From the NCBI GenBank assembly GCA_934149165.1, contig CAKPDY010000006.1, positions 1-64,000 of the forward strand: a stretch of 64,000 nt of DNA. The letters run 5' to 3'. Every line of letters starts with the position of its first letter. The first letter of the stretch is position 1. Below are positions 8,812 through 17,837 of this stretch, in pieces. Origin of the DNA: an uncultured Clostridia bacterium (GTDB taxonomy: Bacteria > Bacillota > Clostridia > TANB77 > CAG-508). The translations under genes were made by a program, and so were the position numbers. Under the pieces are notes generated by a model. That model ran no database searches. It saw only the letters and a list, made by a program, of their open reading frames with translations, and was not told the origin of the DNA.

Positions 8812-9504
8812 TTACAAATTATGCAGATAATCTTTTATTTCATTGTCTACAACATACTCCAATATTGTGTTTCCTTTATAATTCTTCGTATTATATTTTA
8901 GACCATTCTTTATTAATAATTTAATCATATTTAGGCTATTGCAAAAAAAGCCTAAATTACATCCATTACTATTTAAAGCATTGATGTTAGCACTATCATC
9001 AATCATTCTACTAACTAATTCTATATTATCATTTCTAACCGCTCTGAATAGTGGTGTTTCTCCCCTACTATCTGTTTCTTCTAAATTAGCTCCATTTTTC
9101 TTTTCTATTTCATATTCTTCTATATTCTTAACATATAAAAAAGATGGTCCTACATATTCCTTTATTTTTTTTATTAATTTTGCTTCATTGTTTGATTCCA
9201 ACAAAATATACAATCTTTTACAAATACTTTCTATATTATATGGTTGACATTCTTCCATATCAAAAATAGATTTCTTACACCATCTAATTTCCATTTTATT
9301 ATATATATAATGTTTTGAATCTTTAATAGTTAGCTTATGTGTATTTTCTAAAGTTTTTATTCTATCACTTGATATACAAATTTTTATAACATCCGTATCT
9401 GGTATAATTCCTCTTATAACAAGTGCAGCATTTCCTTCAATATAAAATTCATCTTTTGATATTTTTAATTGTTTAAGTTCCTTTAATATTTCGTCTAAAT
9501 TCAT
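8812..9504 (-). CDS. Ankyrin-repeat protein with nucleotidyltransferase-like N-terminus
   Basis: 230 residues. The N-terminal about 130 residues contain GNAALVIRG followed by DTDVIKICIS, which resembles the G-x-A-L-x3-G...DxD start of MNT/AbiEii-like nucleotidyltransferases, but the second catalytic Asp seems to be missing. Residues about 138-230 hold two to three ankyrin repeats (RGETPLFRAVRNDNIELVSRMI). It is probably a binding protein; function unknown. Ankyrin is confident, the N-terminal assignment is tentative. Confidence 0.6.
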   Translation of the reverse strand: MNLDEILKELKQLKISKDEFYIEGNAALVIRGIIPDTDVIKICISSDRIKTLENTHKLTIKDSKHYIYNKMEIRWCKKSIFDMEECQPYNIESICKRLYILLESNNEAKLIKKIKEYVGPSFLYVKNIEEYEIEKKNGANLEETDSRGETPLFRAVRNDNIELVSRMIDDSANINALNSNGCNLGFFCNSLNMIKLLIKNGLKYNTKNYKGNTILEYVVDNEIKDYLHNL

Positions 9505-9539
9505 TTAAATTCTCCTATATTTTATTACATTATTGCTCG

Positions 9540-9977
9540 TTATAGCACCTCATTGATAATTGCCTCGACCTTTTCGCAATTCCAAAGCTTTTCTTTTTTC
9601 ATTGCCTTTTCTAATACTTGTCTCAGCACAGCCCTATCTCCATACCAATCAATCATTTTAATAAATTCATCTACTGTACACCATCTATATTCTATACTTT
9701 CTTCGTTTAACCTAACCTGTGTGTCATTTACAAATGAAATATATGCATATTCTACGCAATCACTTCCTAAGGATTTATATTTAAAAATCCAATTCAAGTA
9801 AAAAGTTTCAATTACATCTAAATCTGTTTCTTCCTTTACTTCCCTAATAACTGTACTCTCGATACTATCGTCAAATTTCTCACACCCTCCAGTAACAACG
9901 TACCACAACGACTTTTTAAATTGAGGATCATTAGGACTTCCTTTTAAAATTAATAATTCATTCTTAGTGTTAACCAC
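9540..9977 (-). CDS. Nudix hydrolase, uncertain start
   Basis: 145 residues with a Nudix box that reads GGCEKFDD then IREVKEETDL. The catalytic REVKEE core is intact, the first Glu is Asp and the late Gly is Asp. The annotated start is a GTG without ribosome binding site. The frame stays open upstream and encodes INKILSFVVNTK, which looks like the genuine first strand, but no ATG, GTG or TTG is in frame there. A GAGGAG-ATGG lies just upstream in another frame, so a one-base frameshift near 10000 is possible. Substrate unknown. Confidence 0.75.
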   Translation of the reverse strand: MVNTKNELLILKGSPNDPQFKKSLWYVVTGGCEKFDDSIESTVIREVKEETDLDVIETFYLNWIFKYKSLGSDCVEYAYISFVNDTQVRLNEESIEYRWCTVDEFIKMIDWYGDRAVLRQVLEKAMKKEKLWNCEKVEAIINEVL

Positions 9978-10075
9978 AAAACTTAATATTTTATTTATAT
10001 CACCATCTCCTCGTATTTTATCACTGTATATTCACATTTTGAATTATATCAGTAAGATATTCACCTCATTATTTA

Positions 10076-10678
10076 TTATATTTTACTTTTATAATAACTA
10101 TCCGCCAAATAAATAGCTCCTAAAGGGTTGTGTGCAAGAGCTCTATCCTTAACAGCCAGTACTGTAACCGGAGCTTTTGAATATTTAAAGAATAATGTAT
10201 CATGTCCTACACATAAACCTAATACTATATTAAATTCTGTCTTTTCTTTATTTAAAAATTCAGCCTGTGCAATTGGGTTACACATTGGAACATCACAATC
10301 GTTTATTCCTATATTTTTTCTATTTACATTGCCTACTTTACATATAATTGATTCTACTTCAAATCCGTGTTTTCTTAATATTTGTGCAAATATACTCGCT
10401 TCTTTTGAAAGTCCTACACAAAAAGCTAAACCTATTTTTTTATATTTCATTTTATTACAAAAATCAATAATTTCTTTTACTCTTGGCTTAGTTCCATAAT
10501 TGTCCATTACAACTTCAGCAGATGCTTTAGCAATATTATAGTTTTCTTTATCATTATAAATTTTTGATATTTCCTCTAATTCTTTTTTCTCATTTTTTGT
10601 TGGGCAATTTTGTGGAGCTTTTTCCATTTCATTTTTATGACATGAGTGTTTTTGGCAATATGCACATGTGTATTTCAT
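10076..10678 (-). CDS. DUF1847 metal-binding protein
   Basis: 200 residues. The N-terminus has CAYCQKHSCHK and a following NCP, a likely zinc- or iron-sulfur-binding cluster. Further Cys residues occur in FCVGLSKE, DCDVPMCNP and LGLCVGHD. This matches the DUF1847 family of clostridial and archaeal proteins, whose function is not established. Complete length, AUG start. It interrupts the run of Nudix genes. Confidence 0.8.
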   Translation of the reverse strand: MKYTCAYCQKHSCHKNEMEKAPQNCPTKNEKKELEEISKIYNDKENYNIAKASAEVVMDNYGTKPRVKEIIDFCNKMKYKKIGLAFCVGLSKEASIFAQILRKHGFEVESIICKVGNVNRKNIGINDCDVPMCNPIAQAEFLNKEKTEFNIVLGLCVGHDTLFFKYSKAPVTVLAVKDRALAHNPLGAIYLADSYYKSKI

Positions 10679-10724
10679 TTTTCATATACCTCCATATATA
10701 GATTTTTATTTTGCATTTTCTGAT

Positions 10725-11261
10725 TTATACAGCATATTCTTCTAAAATTTTTTTTAAAAAGTTCCATGGACCTGTTTTATCAGTTAAACCTTCATAATTA
10801 TTATCAATCCTTTTTATTAATTCTTCTTTAGAAAAGTATTTAACTTCTGCTACCTCTTCTTTTTGAAGTACTATATTTGAAATATCAATATTTTTAGTAA
10901 TTAAATAACACTCATTATAATGCTTATTTATTATATCTCCTTGTTTGTTTATTGATGTTGAGCCAACTAAATATTTAATATCACTATCTGATATTTGAAT
11001 TCCTAATTCTTCTTTAACTTCTCTTATTAAAGCTTGTCTTCCAAATTCGCCTCTATCAACATGACCTCCTACTGTTACATCCCACATATTAGGCCATAAT
11101 TTTTTGCTTGCACTTCTTTTTTGTAACAAAACATTTCCGTTTTTATCAATGATAAAAGCATATACTGCTCTATGCCAATAACCCTTTTTATGACATTCTT
11201 CTCTAGTTGCTATTTTTCCTGTAAATTCGCCATATTCATTAAGTACATCGAAAATTTCCAT
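10725..11261 (-). CDS. Nudix hydrolase, IDI/YfcD-like
   Basis: About 178 residues with a fully canonical Nudix box (GGHVDRGE, then REVKEELGI at G-x5-E-x7-REUxEExGU spacing). The N-terminus EIFDVLNEYGEFTGK is as in the YfcD and isopentenyl-diphosphate isomerase-like branch. The start at 11261 has AAGGAGG eight bases upstream; the ATG at 11288 is upstream of that site. A 59-base part of this gene (11125-11183) is copied exactly at 6294-6352. Confidence 0.87.
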   Translation of the reverse strand: MEIFDVLNEYGEFTGKIATREECHKKGYWHRAVYAFIIDKNGNVLLQKRSASKKLWPNMWDVTVGGHVDRGEFGRQALIREVKEELGIQISDSDIKYLVGSTSINKQGDIINKHYNECYLITKNIDISNIVLQKEEVAEVKYFSKEELIKRIDNNYEGLTDKTGPWNFLKKILEEYAV

Positions 11262-11368
11262 ATTCTTTACCTCCTTACGATTTACCATTTTATTATATAT
11301 TTTTTTCTGTTTTATCTCTCCATATTTATTAATTCCTAATTGTATTAAAAATAAATTATAACTTATTA

Positions 11369-11974
11369 CTATACATTTATAGTTTTTTCAATGAAATCAA
11401 TAAATTCACTATCATCCGCCTGTCCAATTTTTTTATCTTCTTCTGTTAAATATATATCATATTTATTTACCTTTTTATTAATTAATATCGAACTCAACGG
11501 ATAACCTTCTTTTATTTCTTTAGCAGGCTTATCAACCAAATAATATTCATCTGTAATGCCCGTATATGTTGAAATATTGCCATTTTTTATAATTGCCATT
11601 CCCAGTATCCATTTTGTATTCAATTTTCCATTTTTACCATATATTTTTGCAAGATTTGTATAATACTCAATCATTTCTTCGTCATTTAATCTTTTCCCAT
11701 TCACCCTTCTTACAAACACTCCTGGTTGTTTATTTTCTGGTATATCGTCTATGTACATCGTATCATCCATTGCCACTGTTGTCATTTTAGTTGCCTCATA
11801 ATATACTTTTGCCTTTATAATTGCATTTTCTATAGCAGTTTTTCCATTTTCTTCTACATCAATATTAATATTTACATCTTTTAATGATTTTAGTAATATT
11901 CCTTTTTTTAATAATTTTTCAGAAAATCTGGCAAATTTTGAGGCATTTCCTGTTGCAAATAATAATTCTTTCAT
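11369..11974 (-). CDS. HAM1 family non-canonical purine NTP pyrophosphatase
   Basis: 201 residues of the ITPase/HAM1 fold. Motifs: FATGNASKF at the N-terminus, EENGKTAIENAIIKAK, VAMDDTMYIDDIPENKQPGVFVRR (usual ADDSGL...GxPGVxSAR). It hydrolyses non-standard purine triphosphates to monophosphate and pyrophosphate. The C-terminal EKN...SHR block is weakly kept, as in the paralogue at 8091-8672. GGGAGG precedes the ATG. The DUF84 gene starts 24 bases upstream, so the two are likely co-transcribed. Confidence 0.8.
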   Translation of the reverse strand: MKELLFATGNASKFARFSEKLLKKGILLKSLKDVNINIDVEENGKTAIENAIIKAKVYYEATKMTTVAMDDTMYIDDIPENKQPGVFVRRVNGKRLNDEEMIEYYTNLAKIYGKNGKLNTKWILGMAIIKNGNISTYTGITDEYYLVDKPAKEIKEGYPLSSILINKKVNKYDIYLTEEDKKIGQADDSEFIDFIEKTINV

Positions 11975-11998
11975 TTTTTTCCTCCCAAAATGTCTATT

Positions 11999-12538
11999 TT
12001 ACACTATTTTTCTATATTTACTAGAAATTGCGCACATTATTGAATCTATAAATTCATCAGTTCTTGAATATGCTCCGTATGTAAGAACACCATTAGTACC
12101 AATTTTACTAATTTCTTCGTCAGTACTTCCTATATACTCTGCAACTATATCAGATAAACGTTGTGATTTACTAGTTTTTTCTATAATTTCATTAGGGACT
12201 TTAACTTTTGCACTACATCCATAATAGTATTCATCTTCAGATTTGTTGTATATTACCGTCCAACCACAAAGAAATATCCCATGTGTTGTTTCAGATAAAA
12301 TTCCTTCCATGGCAACATATAAATCTCCATTTTCTTCTTGAGCAATAGCATCTTTAATTCGATTGAAGCATCCTGCAATTCCTTCTTCATCACCAATTGG
12401 AGTTTCTGATACCTTAGAATTTGTTTCAAGGGATTTTATTTCAAAATTTTCAAAATATTGTTTCATTACAGTTATTACCGCATCATTTTTAGCTTTATTT
12501 TTTGAACAAACAATTATTAGATTATTTTTATTATGCAT
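11999..12538 (-). CDS. DUF84 (YjjX-like) inosine/xanthosine triphosphatase
   Basis: 179 residues. SKNKAKNDAV at the N-terminus, SETPIGDEEGIAGCFNRI, AMEGI, and GTNGVLTYGAYSRTDEF near the C-terminus match the YjjX/DUF84 branch of the ITPase superfamily, which hydrolyses ITP and XTP. It is the third ITPase-superfamily gene within 4.5 kb. Promoter and leader are nearly the same as those of the gene at 8091-8672. Confidence 0.83.
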   Translation of the reverse strand: MHNKNNLIIVCSKNKAKNDAVITVMKQYFENFEIKSLETNSKVSETPIGDEEGIAGCFNRIKDAIAQEENGDLYVAMEGILSETTHGIFLCGWTVIYNKSEDEYYYGCSAKVKVPNEIIEKTSKSQRLSDIVAEYIGSTDEEISKIGTNGVLTYGAYSRTDEFIDSIMCAISSKYRKIV

Positions 12539-12629
12539 TTTTTACTCCATTCATAAATTTTATTATATTATATTTTTATATTATATATATCATGTTTCCC
12601 CATATTTTTCAATCTATAAAACAAGAATT
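12536..12629 (-). promoter_or_regulatory. Duplicated promoter-leader, copy B
   Basis: -35 TTGAAA at 12607-12612, 17-base spacer, -10 TATATA at 12584-12589, GGAG before the ATG. Gapless 94-base match with seven mismatches to 8670-8763. The coding regions they drive belong to different branches of the same fold, so the leader was copied separately or the genes diverged much faster. Confidence 0.75.
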
Positions 12630-12676
12630 TTAAAAGCAAAAAAGAATGCTACTAATATATTAAAAAGTAACATTCT
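12630..12676 (-). terminator. Intrinsic terminator of the surface-protein gene
   Basis: 11-bp stem (12643-12653 with 12666-12676, one G-U pair) followed on the minus strand by a T-rich tract. It lies just beyond the out-of-frame C-terminal remnant that ends at 12710. Confidence 0.7.
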
Positions 12677-12709
12677 CATAATTTTTATAAAATTCAATTT
12701 TTATATTTC

Positions 12710-13764
12710 TTAATTTATAGCTATTCCATTAACATATAATTTATATCCATTAAAGTTTATATTATTATAACTTGAATCACTATCTTCTAATGAAGTAATA
12801 TAAGAATCTCCTGTTAATGTTATACTAGAATTACACTTTCATCACTTTCTGATGCAGTATAACTTGATGTTAATGTTTCATCAGTTCCATCTATTTCGTT
12901 AGCACCTACTTTAGTAACTGAATTAGATGATGAATTCATATTTTCTCCTTGAAACATCTGCTGATTATTTTGGCTATTTGAGTTTTCAGTTGTAAAGAAC
13001 TTTTTTGCTATACAAATTTGTGCTAGTGTTAATGCTGTTGTAATAATAATTATTATTAATCCAAATATAATTACCTTGCTTGTTCCATTTAAAGTTTCTT
13101 GTATTGTAAATTTATTAAATTTAGACATTACTAAATAAGTTATTAATATTGAAATAATAATTCCTTCCATTACAAACATTATATAATGAATTGTTCTTAT
13201 ACCACTATTACTATTTTCTACATTCATGTTTGGCATTTGATTATTACTATTTTCATTTGACTGTTTTTCATTTGTATTTTGCATATCTGGTGGTGTACCA
13301 TTTGATGAATTACTATTTTCTCCATTTGGTTTTGCAGACGGTTCACTCATCTGATTTACACTATTTGTATTGCTTGAAGAATTACCATTCTCTTCACCTG
13401 GTTTCTCAGGCGGTTCACTCATCTGATTTACACTATTTGTATTGCTTGAAGAATTACCATTCTCTTCACCTGGTTTTGTAAGCGGTTCACTCACCTGATT
13501 TACACTATTTGTATCACTTGGAGAATTACCATTCTCTTCACCTGGTTTTGCAGGCGGAGTTCCGCTATTATTAGAATTTTCTGATGGCATTTGTGGAGGA
13601 GTCCCTTTATTTTCTCCATTTGCACCCTGACCACCTTGTATAGTTTGATTTTCCTTATTTGAGCTACTATTAGTCTCCTTAACATCTTTCATTGTAAAAT
13701 AACTACATACTCCTAATGCTATTATAATTAAAATCATAAAAATATTTTTTAAACTTCTTTTCAT
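12710..13764 (-). pseudogene. Surface protein with internal deletion and frameshift
   Basis: The open frame 12820-13764 encodes 314 residues: N-terminal membrane segment (residues 7-24), a Ser/Asn/Pro-rich repeat region, two more membrane segments (about 195-215 and 228-252), then a Ser/Thr tail ending in SDESVILV. In the next frame, downstream of that stop, 12710-12820 reads SITLTGDSYITSLEDSD and ends with NFNGYKLYVNGIAIN and a stop. That looks like the end of a beta-helix or adhesin-type protein. The simplest reading is that the large middle part was deleted with a shift of frame. Family naming is from memory, the frame break is seen directly. Confidence 0.6.
13339..13555 (-). repeat. 72-bp tandem repeats, three copies
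   Basis: Three copies with 72-base spacing, starting at 13339, 13411 and 13483. The first two are nearly identical, the third has more changes. They encode a 24-residue unit with core KPGEENGNSSSNTNSVNQ in the extracellular or stalk part of the surface protein. Confidence 0.85.
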
Positions 13765-13946
13765 AAATTATCCCTCCTTGTTTTGTTATTAACAATTTAA
13801 CTCCAAAACATTAAAAGAACATTAAATGAAAAAATTTTTAATTTAATAAAAGATTTGCATATATTCATTTTTACTACTAATACACAAATCTTTATAAAAT
13901 ATTTAATTTTTTTAATTTATTTTTATTATAATATATACCTTTTTTA

Positions 13947-14924
13947 TTAATTACAATAATTACATAAAATAGACTCAATTCCAATATTCAAATCTATTAA
14001 ACCAATTTTATATTTGTAATCCAAATCTGAAAGTTCTTTTAAAATACTTCTTAACTCATTATCTTTAAAATACCCAGACTGTGTTTTGTATTTTGTAACC
14101 AAAAATGTTTGATTAGGTTTCAACTTTAGTACATCTGCTATATTTTCATTACTGTTTTGTGCAATTCTAACCATATATAACTTTTTGAAGTGATTATATA
14201 AAGTAATTAAAATCTTTTGAACTGGTTCTTTTTGATATATTAGGTTATTAAAAACCTCCATTGCTTTTTTTATATTTTTTTTCCCTAAATTATCTGTTAA
14301 ATCAAAAATTACACTATCAATTTGCTTAGTTGTAAGCATATCTATATATTCTTTTTGAATTTCATTGCTATTTCCAGTATATTCAATTAATTTTCTTAAT
14401 TCATTTATTATATCCTGTACATTAGTTCCACAACATTCTATAAAATATTTTGCATTTTCATCTGAAATTTTAACATTATATAAAGAAGTTATTGATTTTA
14501 CTCTTTTTATTAAACTTGGTAATTTTTCTGGTTCAAAGTTACATATTTTACCATATTTTTCTATTACCTTGTATAGTTTATTTTTTTCAATCTCTTCTTC
14601 TATAAAAACAATAACATTATCTTGTTGTATGTTGTTAATATTTTCTTCTATATATTCTGCTATTTCATTAACTAAATTGCTAATCACTGCATTTTTCTTT
14701 TTTCCTTCTTTTTTTAGTAAACCTGAATTTCTAATAACTATTAATTTTTTTTCAAATCCAAAGCAAGGAGTTTCAATATTTGGTATTAATTTACTTATAT
14801 TGTTTTCATCAATTTTTATTAAATTTATTCCATTCATTAATACATTAAATGACTTTTTTATTTTTTTTAATGTTTCTTCAATTAAATACTGTTCTTGTCC
14901 ATAAAACAAATATAAACTCTCCAT
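13947..14924 (-). CDS. holA: DNA polymerase III delta subunit
   Basis: Clamp-loader delta subunit that opens the sliding clamp. The N-terminus YLFYGQEQYLIEE and the overall 325-residue length fit HolA. A lysine-rich segment GLLKKEGKK is near residue 70, and the C-terminal part is all-helical as in the collar domain. It is the last gene of the leftward murI-murB-yvcK-holA run, 31 bases after the YvcK-like gene. Confidence 0.9.
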   Translation of the reverse strand: MESLYLFYGQEQYLIEETLKKIKKSFNVLMNGINLIKIDENNISKLIPNIETPCFGFEKKLIVIRNSGLLKKEGKKKNAVISNLVNEIAEYIEENINNIQQDNVIVFIEEEIEKNKLYKVIEKYGKICNFEPEKLPSLIKRVKSITSLYNVKISDENAKYFIECCGTNVQDIINELRKLIEYTGNSNEIQKEYIDMLTTKQIDSVIFDLTDNLGKKNIKKAMEVFNNLIYQKEPVQKILITLYNHFKKLYMVRIAQNSNENIADVLKLKPNQTFLVTKYKTQSGYFKDNELRSILKELSDLDYKYKIGLIDLNIGIESILCNYCN

Positions 14925-14955
14925 ACATTTTCCTCCTTGCTACATAAATTTAAAA

Positions 14956-16722
14956 TTATTTATTTGATTTATTAATAGCATCAAAAAATTGTTGTTTTTC
15001 TTCATCTTCTAATTGTTGTTTTTTTGCTATTTTTCTTTGTCTCAAAAGTTTTTCTTCTTCTATAGTACTATGTTGTTTTATAGTTGATGTTCTTTTTGTT
15101 TTTCCTGAAATACCTACTTCATTATTTATACTTTCTGTTTTAGGTTTTCTTTCCCTTTTTGCAACTATTTTAGATTGTTCTTCTGCATTAACAGCTTTAG
15201 CTGTTTTTTTCCCTGTTTTTAATGTTTTTCCTAATATTTGATTTCCTTTAACTTTTTTATTTTTTTGTTTTATTTTTTCTTCACTTTCTTTTATTGAATT
15301 TATTCTTTTTTCATATTTATCAAAAAATTTACTTTTTTTATCATAATCAATATTATTGATTTTTCCAACTTTATGTGCTTTTTTTTCTTTAATTTTTCTT
15401 TTCTTATATTTTAGTTTATCACTTAAAATCATATATTCAGGATTATTTTGCATATCTCTGAATTTTAAATCTTCACAAATTAATTCTATTATAGAAGCTG
15501 CTATTGCATCTGGATTATGTCTTATGTAATCTCCATCAACAGTAGCTAAATCTCTTTTTAATAAATGCACTCCTAAAGATTTAGCTTTAGCTGCATCTTG
15601 TTGTACAAGTTCACTACCTTCCATATTATATTTTCTAATAATTTCAGGTACTACCTCACCTGTATCATATATACAATAATCAATTACACCTTCTCCAACA
15701 TGGTCTATTATTGCTTTTACATGGTCTGATAATGTATAATTGTATGTTTGTCCTGGTTCTGTCATTATATTACTTATATATATTTTAAACCCTTTGCAAT
15801 TTTTTATTGCTCTTGCAACACCTTTAACAAGTAAATTTGGAATAACATTAGTATATAGGTTACCAGGTCCTATAATAATAGCATCAGCTTGTTCTATTGC
15901 ATCTGCAACACCTGGTGCAACTCTACAATTTGATGGATTTATAAAAATTCTATTAATTCTACTTGATTTTTTACTTACAATATCTGGTATATCTGCTCTA
16001 TTTTCAATAACAGTTCCATCTTCTAATTCAGCACATATTTTCATTTCTTCCATTGTTACAGGCATAACTTTTCCTGTAATGTTTAATACTTCACTTGATT
16101 GTTTTACTGACTTTGAAAAATCTTTATATATATTTTGCATTGCAAGCATATATATATCACCAAATGATAATGATTGTAATTTGCCATTTTGAAATTTATA
16201 TTTTAATAACTGATTCATTTCATTTTCATTTGAAGATAATGCTATTATACTTTCTTTTATATCCTCTAATGGCAATGTTTCTAACATTTTTCTTGAATCT
16301 GATGATTTTTCTCCATAATCAGATACAGTAACTATTGCTGTTAAATTATCTGTATATTTTTTTAACCCTTTTAAAACTGAATTAAGCCCTGTTCCTCCAC
16401 CTATTACAACAATTTTAGGTCCTTGACTATATACTTTTCTATTAAATATTAATGATTTTAAATCATCTTTTTCTCTTTTGTCTGTTTCCTTTACTAATAA
16501 TTCAAGTGTACGTTTTTGCATATATACCATACCTACAATAATGGCTAAAAATCCAAAAACAAAGCATCCTGCAATAATTGCAACATCTGCAACACTTTCT
16601 AATTTATTTGTTACTAGAACTTTAGATATTGCATAACATATAGATATAGTTCCTAGCAATACCAAAAAAATCCATCTTTTCATTTTAGAGCTTGATTTAA
16701 ACCATTCAAAAAAACCCTTCAT
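14956..16722 (-). CDS. YvcK/CofD-like protein with membrane anchor and Lys-rich tail
   Basis: About 588 residues. Two membrane segments lie at the N-terminus (about 15-35 and 47-68). The YvcK/CofD-like domain spans about 100-425, with VIGGGTGLNSVLKGLK, the NIMTEPGQT loop and HNPDAIA. YvcK binds UDP-sugars and controls carbon flow into cell-wall precursors. The motif usually read as ADDGGSSG is changed to SDYGEKSSD. The last about 160 residues are lysine-rich and disordered. AAAGGA lies nine bases before the ATG at 16722; the ATG at 16752 has no site. It is next to murB and murI, which fits a cell-wall role. Confidence 0.85.
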   Translation of the reverse strand: MKGFFEWFKSSSKMKRWIFLVLLGTISICYAISKVLVTNKLESVADVAIIAGCFVFGFLAIIVGMVYMQKRTLELLVKETDKREKDDLKSLIFNRKVYSQGPKIVVIGGGTGLNSVLKGLKKYTDNLTAIVTVSDYGEKSSDSRKMLETLPLEDIKESIIALSSNENEMNQLLKYKFQNGKLQSLSFGDIYMLAMQNIYKDFSKSVKQSSEVLNITGKVMPVTMEEMKICAELEDGTVIENRADIPDIVSKKSSRINRIFINPSNCRVAPGVADAIEQADAIIIGPGNLYTNVIPNLLVKGVARAIKNCKGFKIYISNIMTEPGQTYNYTLSDHVKAIIDHVGEGVIDYCIYDTGEVVPEIIRKYNMEGSELVQQDAAKAKSLGVHLLKRDLATVDGDYIRHNPDAIAASIIELICEDLKFRDMQNNPEYMILSDKLKYKKRKIKEKKAHKVGKINNIDYDKKSKFFDKYEKRINSIKESEEKIKQKNKKVKGNQILGKTLKTGKKTAKAVNAEEQSKIVAKRERKPKTESINNEVGISGKTKRTSTIKQHSTIEEEKLLRQRKIAKKQQLEDEEKQQFFDAINKSNK

Positions 16723-16819
16723 TATTTCCATTCCTTTCGCATATTTGTTCATTCATTTATTTTTTACTAAAATTTATTTTATTATTGAAGTTTAATTCAA
16801 AATATTTTAAATTTATAAA

Positions 16820-17806
16820 TTATTTTCCAACAACCTCAATTTCCAATTCAACTTCTTTTTTATATTTATCAAATATATTTTTTTTAATTATATTAACCAA
16901 TTTTAAAACATCTTCTGCAGTAGCATTACCTGTATTTACAATAAAACCTGCATGTTTAGTAGAAATTTGTGCACCACCAACTTTATATCCCTTTAATCCA
17001 CATTCATCTATTAATTTAGCTGTTACAAAATCCTCTCCTCTTTTAAATGTACTACCCGCATTTGGAAATTCTAATGGTTGTTTTTCCATTCTACTTTTTT
17101 TGTATTCATCCATTTTTTCTTTAATTTCATTTGGATTTTCAACATATTTTAATAATAATTTTGTTTCTAAAATTATGTATTTTTCATTTTTAAAAATACT
17201 ACTTCTATACTTAAATTTTTGTTCTTCATTGCTTAATGTAAATATATTTCCATTCATATCTACACATGTTGTTTCTATAACTATATCTTTAAACTCTGAG
17301 CCATATGCACCAGCATTCATTTTTACAGCACCACCAATAGTTCCAGGAATTCCTGATGCAAATTCAAAACCTGTAATACATTTTTTTAACAATATTTGAG
17401 CAAGCTTTCCTAACTGAACACCTGCAGATACTGCAACAATTACATATTTTTCTGTTTGTTGCAAATTTTTACATATATTTTCTTTTACTTCAGGTTTTAA
17501 CTGTTCATATGTTTCAGATAACTCAGCTATATTAATATCACTATTTTCTATTTTTAAAACAATACCATCAATACCACTGTCTTTAACTAACATATTGCTT
17601 CCATTTCCAATTATTGTTAAATTTATGTTATTTTCTGTACACATTTTTATTATGTTTTTTATTTCTTGAGTATTTTTTGCTTTAACAAAAAACTCTGCGA
17701 CACCACCTATTTTTAATGTTGTATGTTTTTTCATTGATTCATTAATTAATATATTTTCTTCATTAACATAATTTAAAATCAAATTATAAATTTCATTATT
17801 ATACAT
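16820..17806 (-). CDS. murB: UDP-N-acetylenolpyruvoylglucosamine reductase
   Basis: FAD enzyme that completes UDP-MurNAc synthesis. Visible: TTLKIGGVAEF, GNGSNMLVKD, GIPGTIGGAVKMNAGAYG, the YRSSIFK segment, PNAGSTFKR with the catalytic serine, and ISTKHAGFIVN. 328 residues, normal. The start has AGGAGG upstream. It lies between the murI and yvcK-like genes. Confidence 0.95.
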   Translation of the reverse strand: MYNNEIYNLILNYVNEENILINESMKKHTTLKIGGVAEFFVKAKNTQEIKNIIKMCTENNINLTIIGNGSNMLVKDSGIDGIVLKIENSDINIAELSETYEQLKPEVKENICKNLQQTEKYVIVAVSAGVQLGKLAQILLKKCITGFEFASGIPGTIGGAVKMNAGAYGSEFKDIVIETTCVDMNGNIFTLSNEEQKFKYRSSIFKNEKYIILETKLLLKYVENPNEIKEKMDEYKKSRMEKQPLEFPNAGSTFKRGEDFVTAKLIDECGLKGYKVGGAQISTKHAGFIVNTGNATAEDVLKLVNIIKKNIFDKYKKEVELEIEVVGK

Positions 17807-17837
17807 AAACTATTCCTCCTTCTATTTATGTATAAAT

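Noticed and set aside
13339..13555. Regularly spaced repeats, possible CRISPR
   Set aside because: The 72-base copies are contiguous and in frame inside a coding region; there are no unique spacers and no cas genes.
14365..14904. 179-residue open frame on the plus strand
   Set aside because: Antisense shadow of holA; low-complexity hydrophobic translation of A/T-rich DNA.
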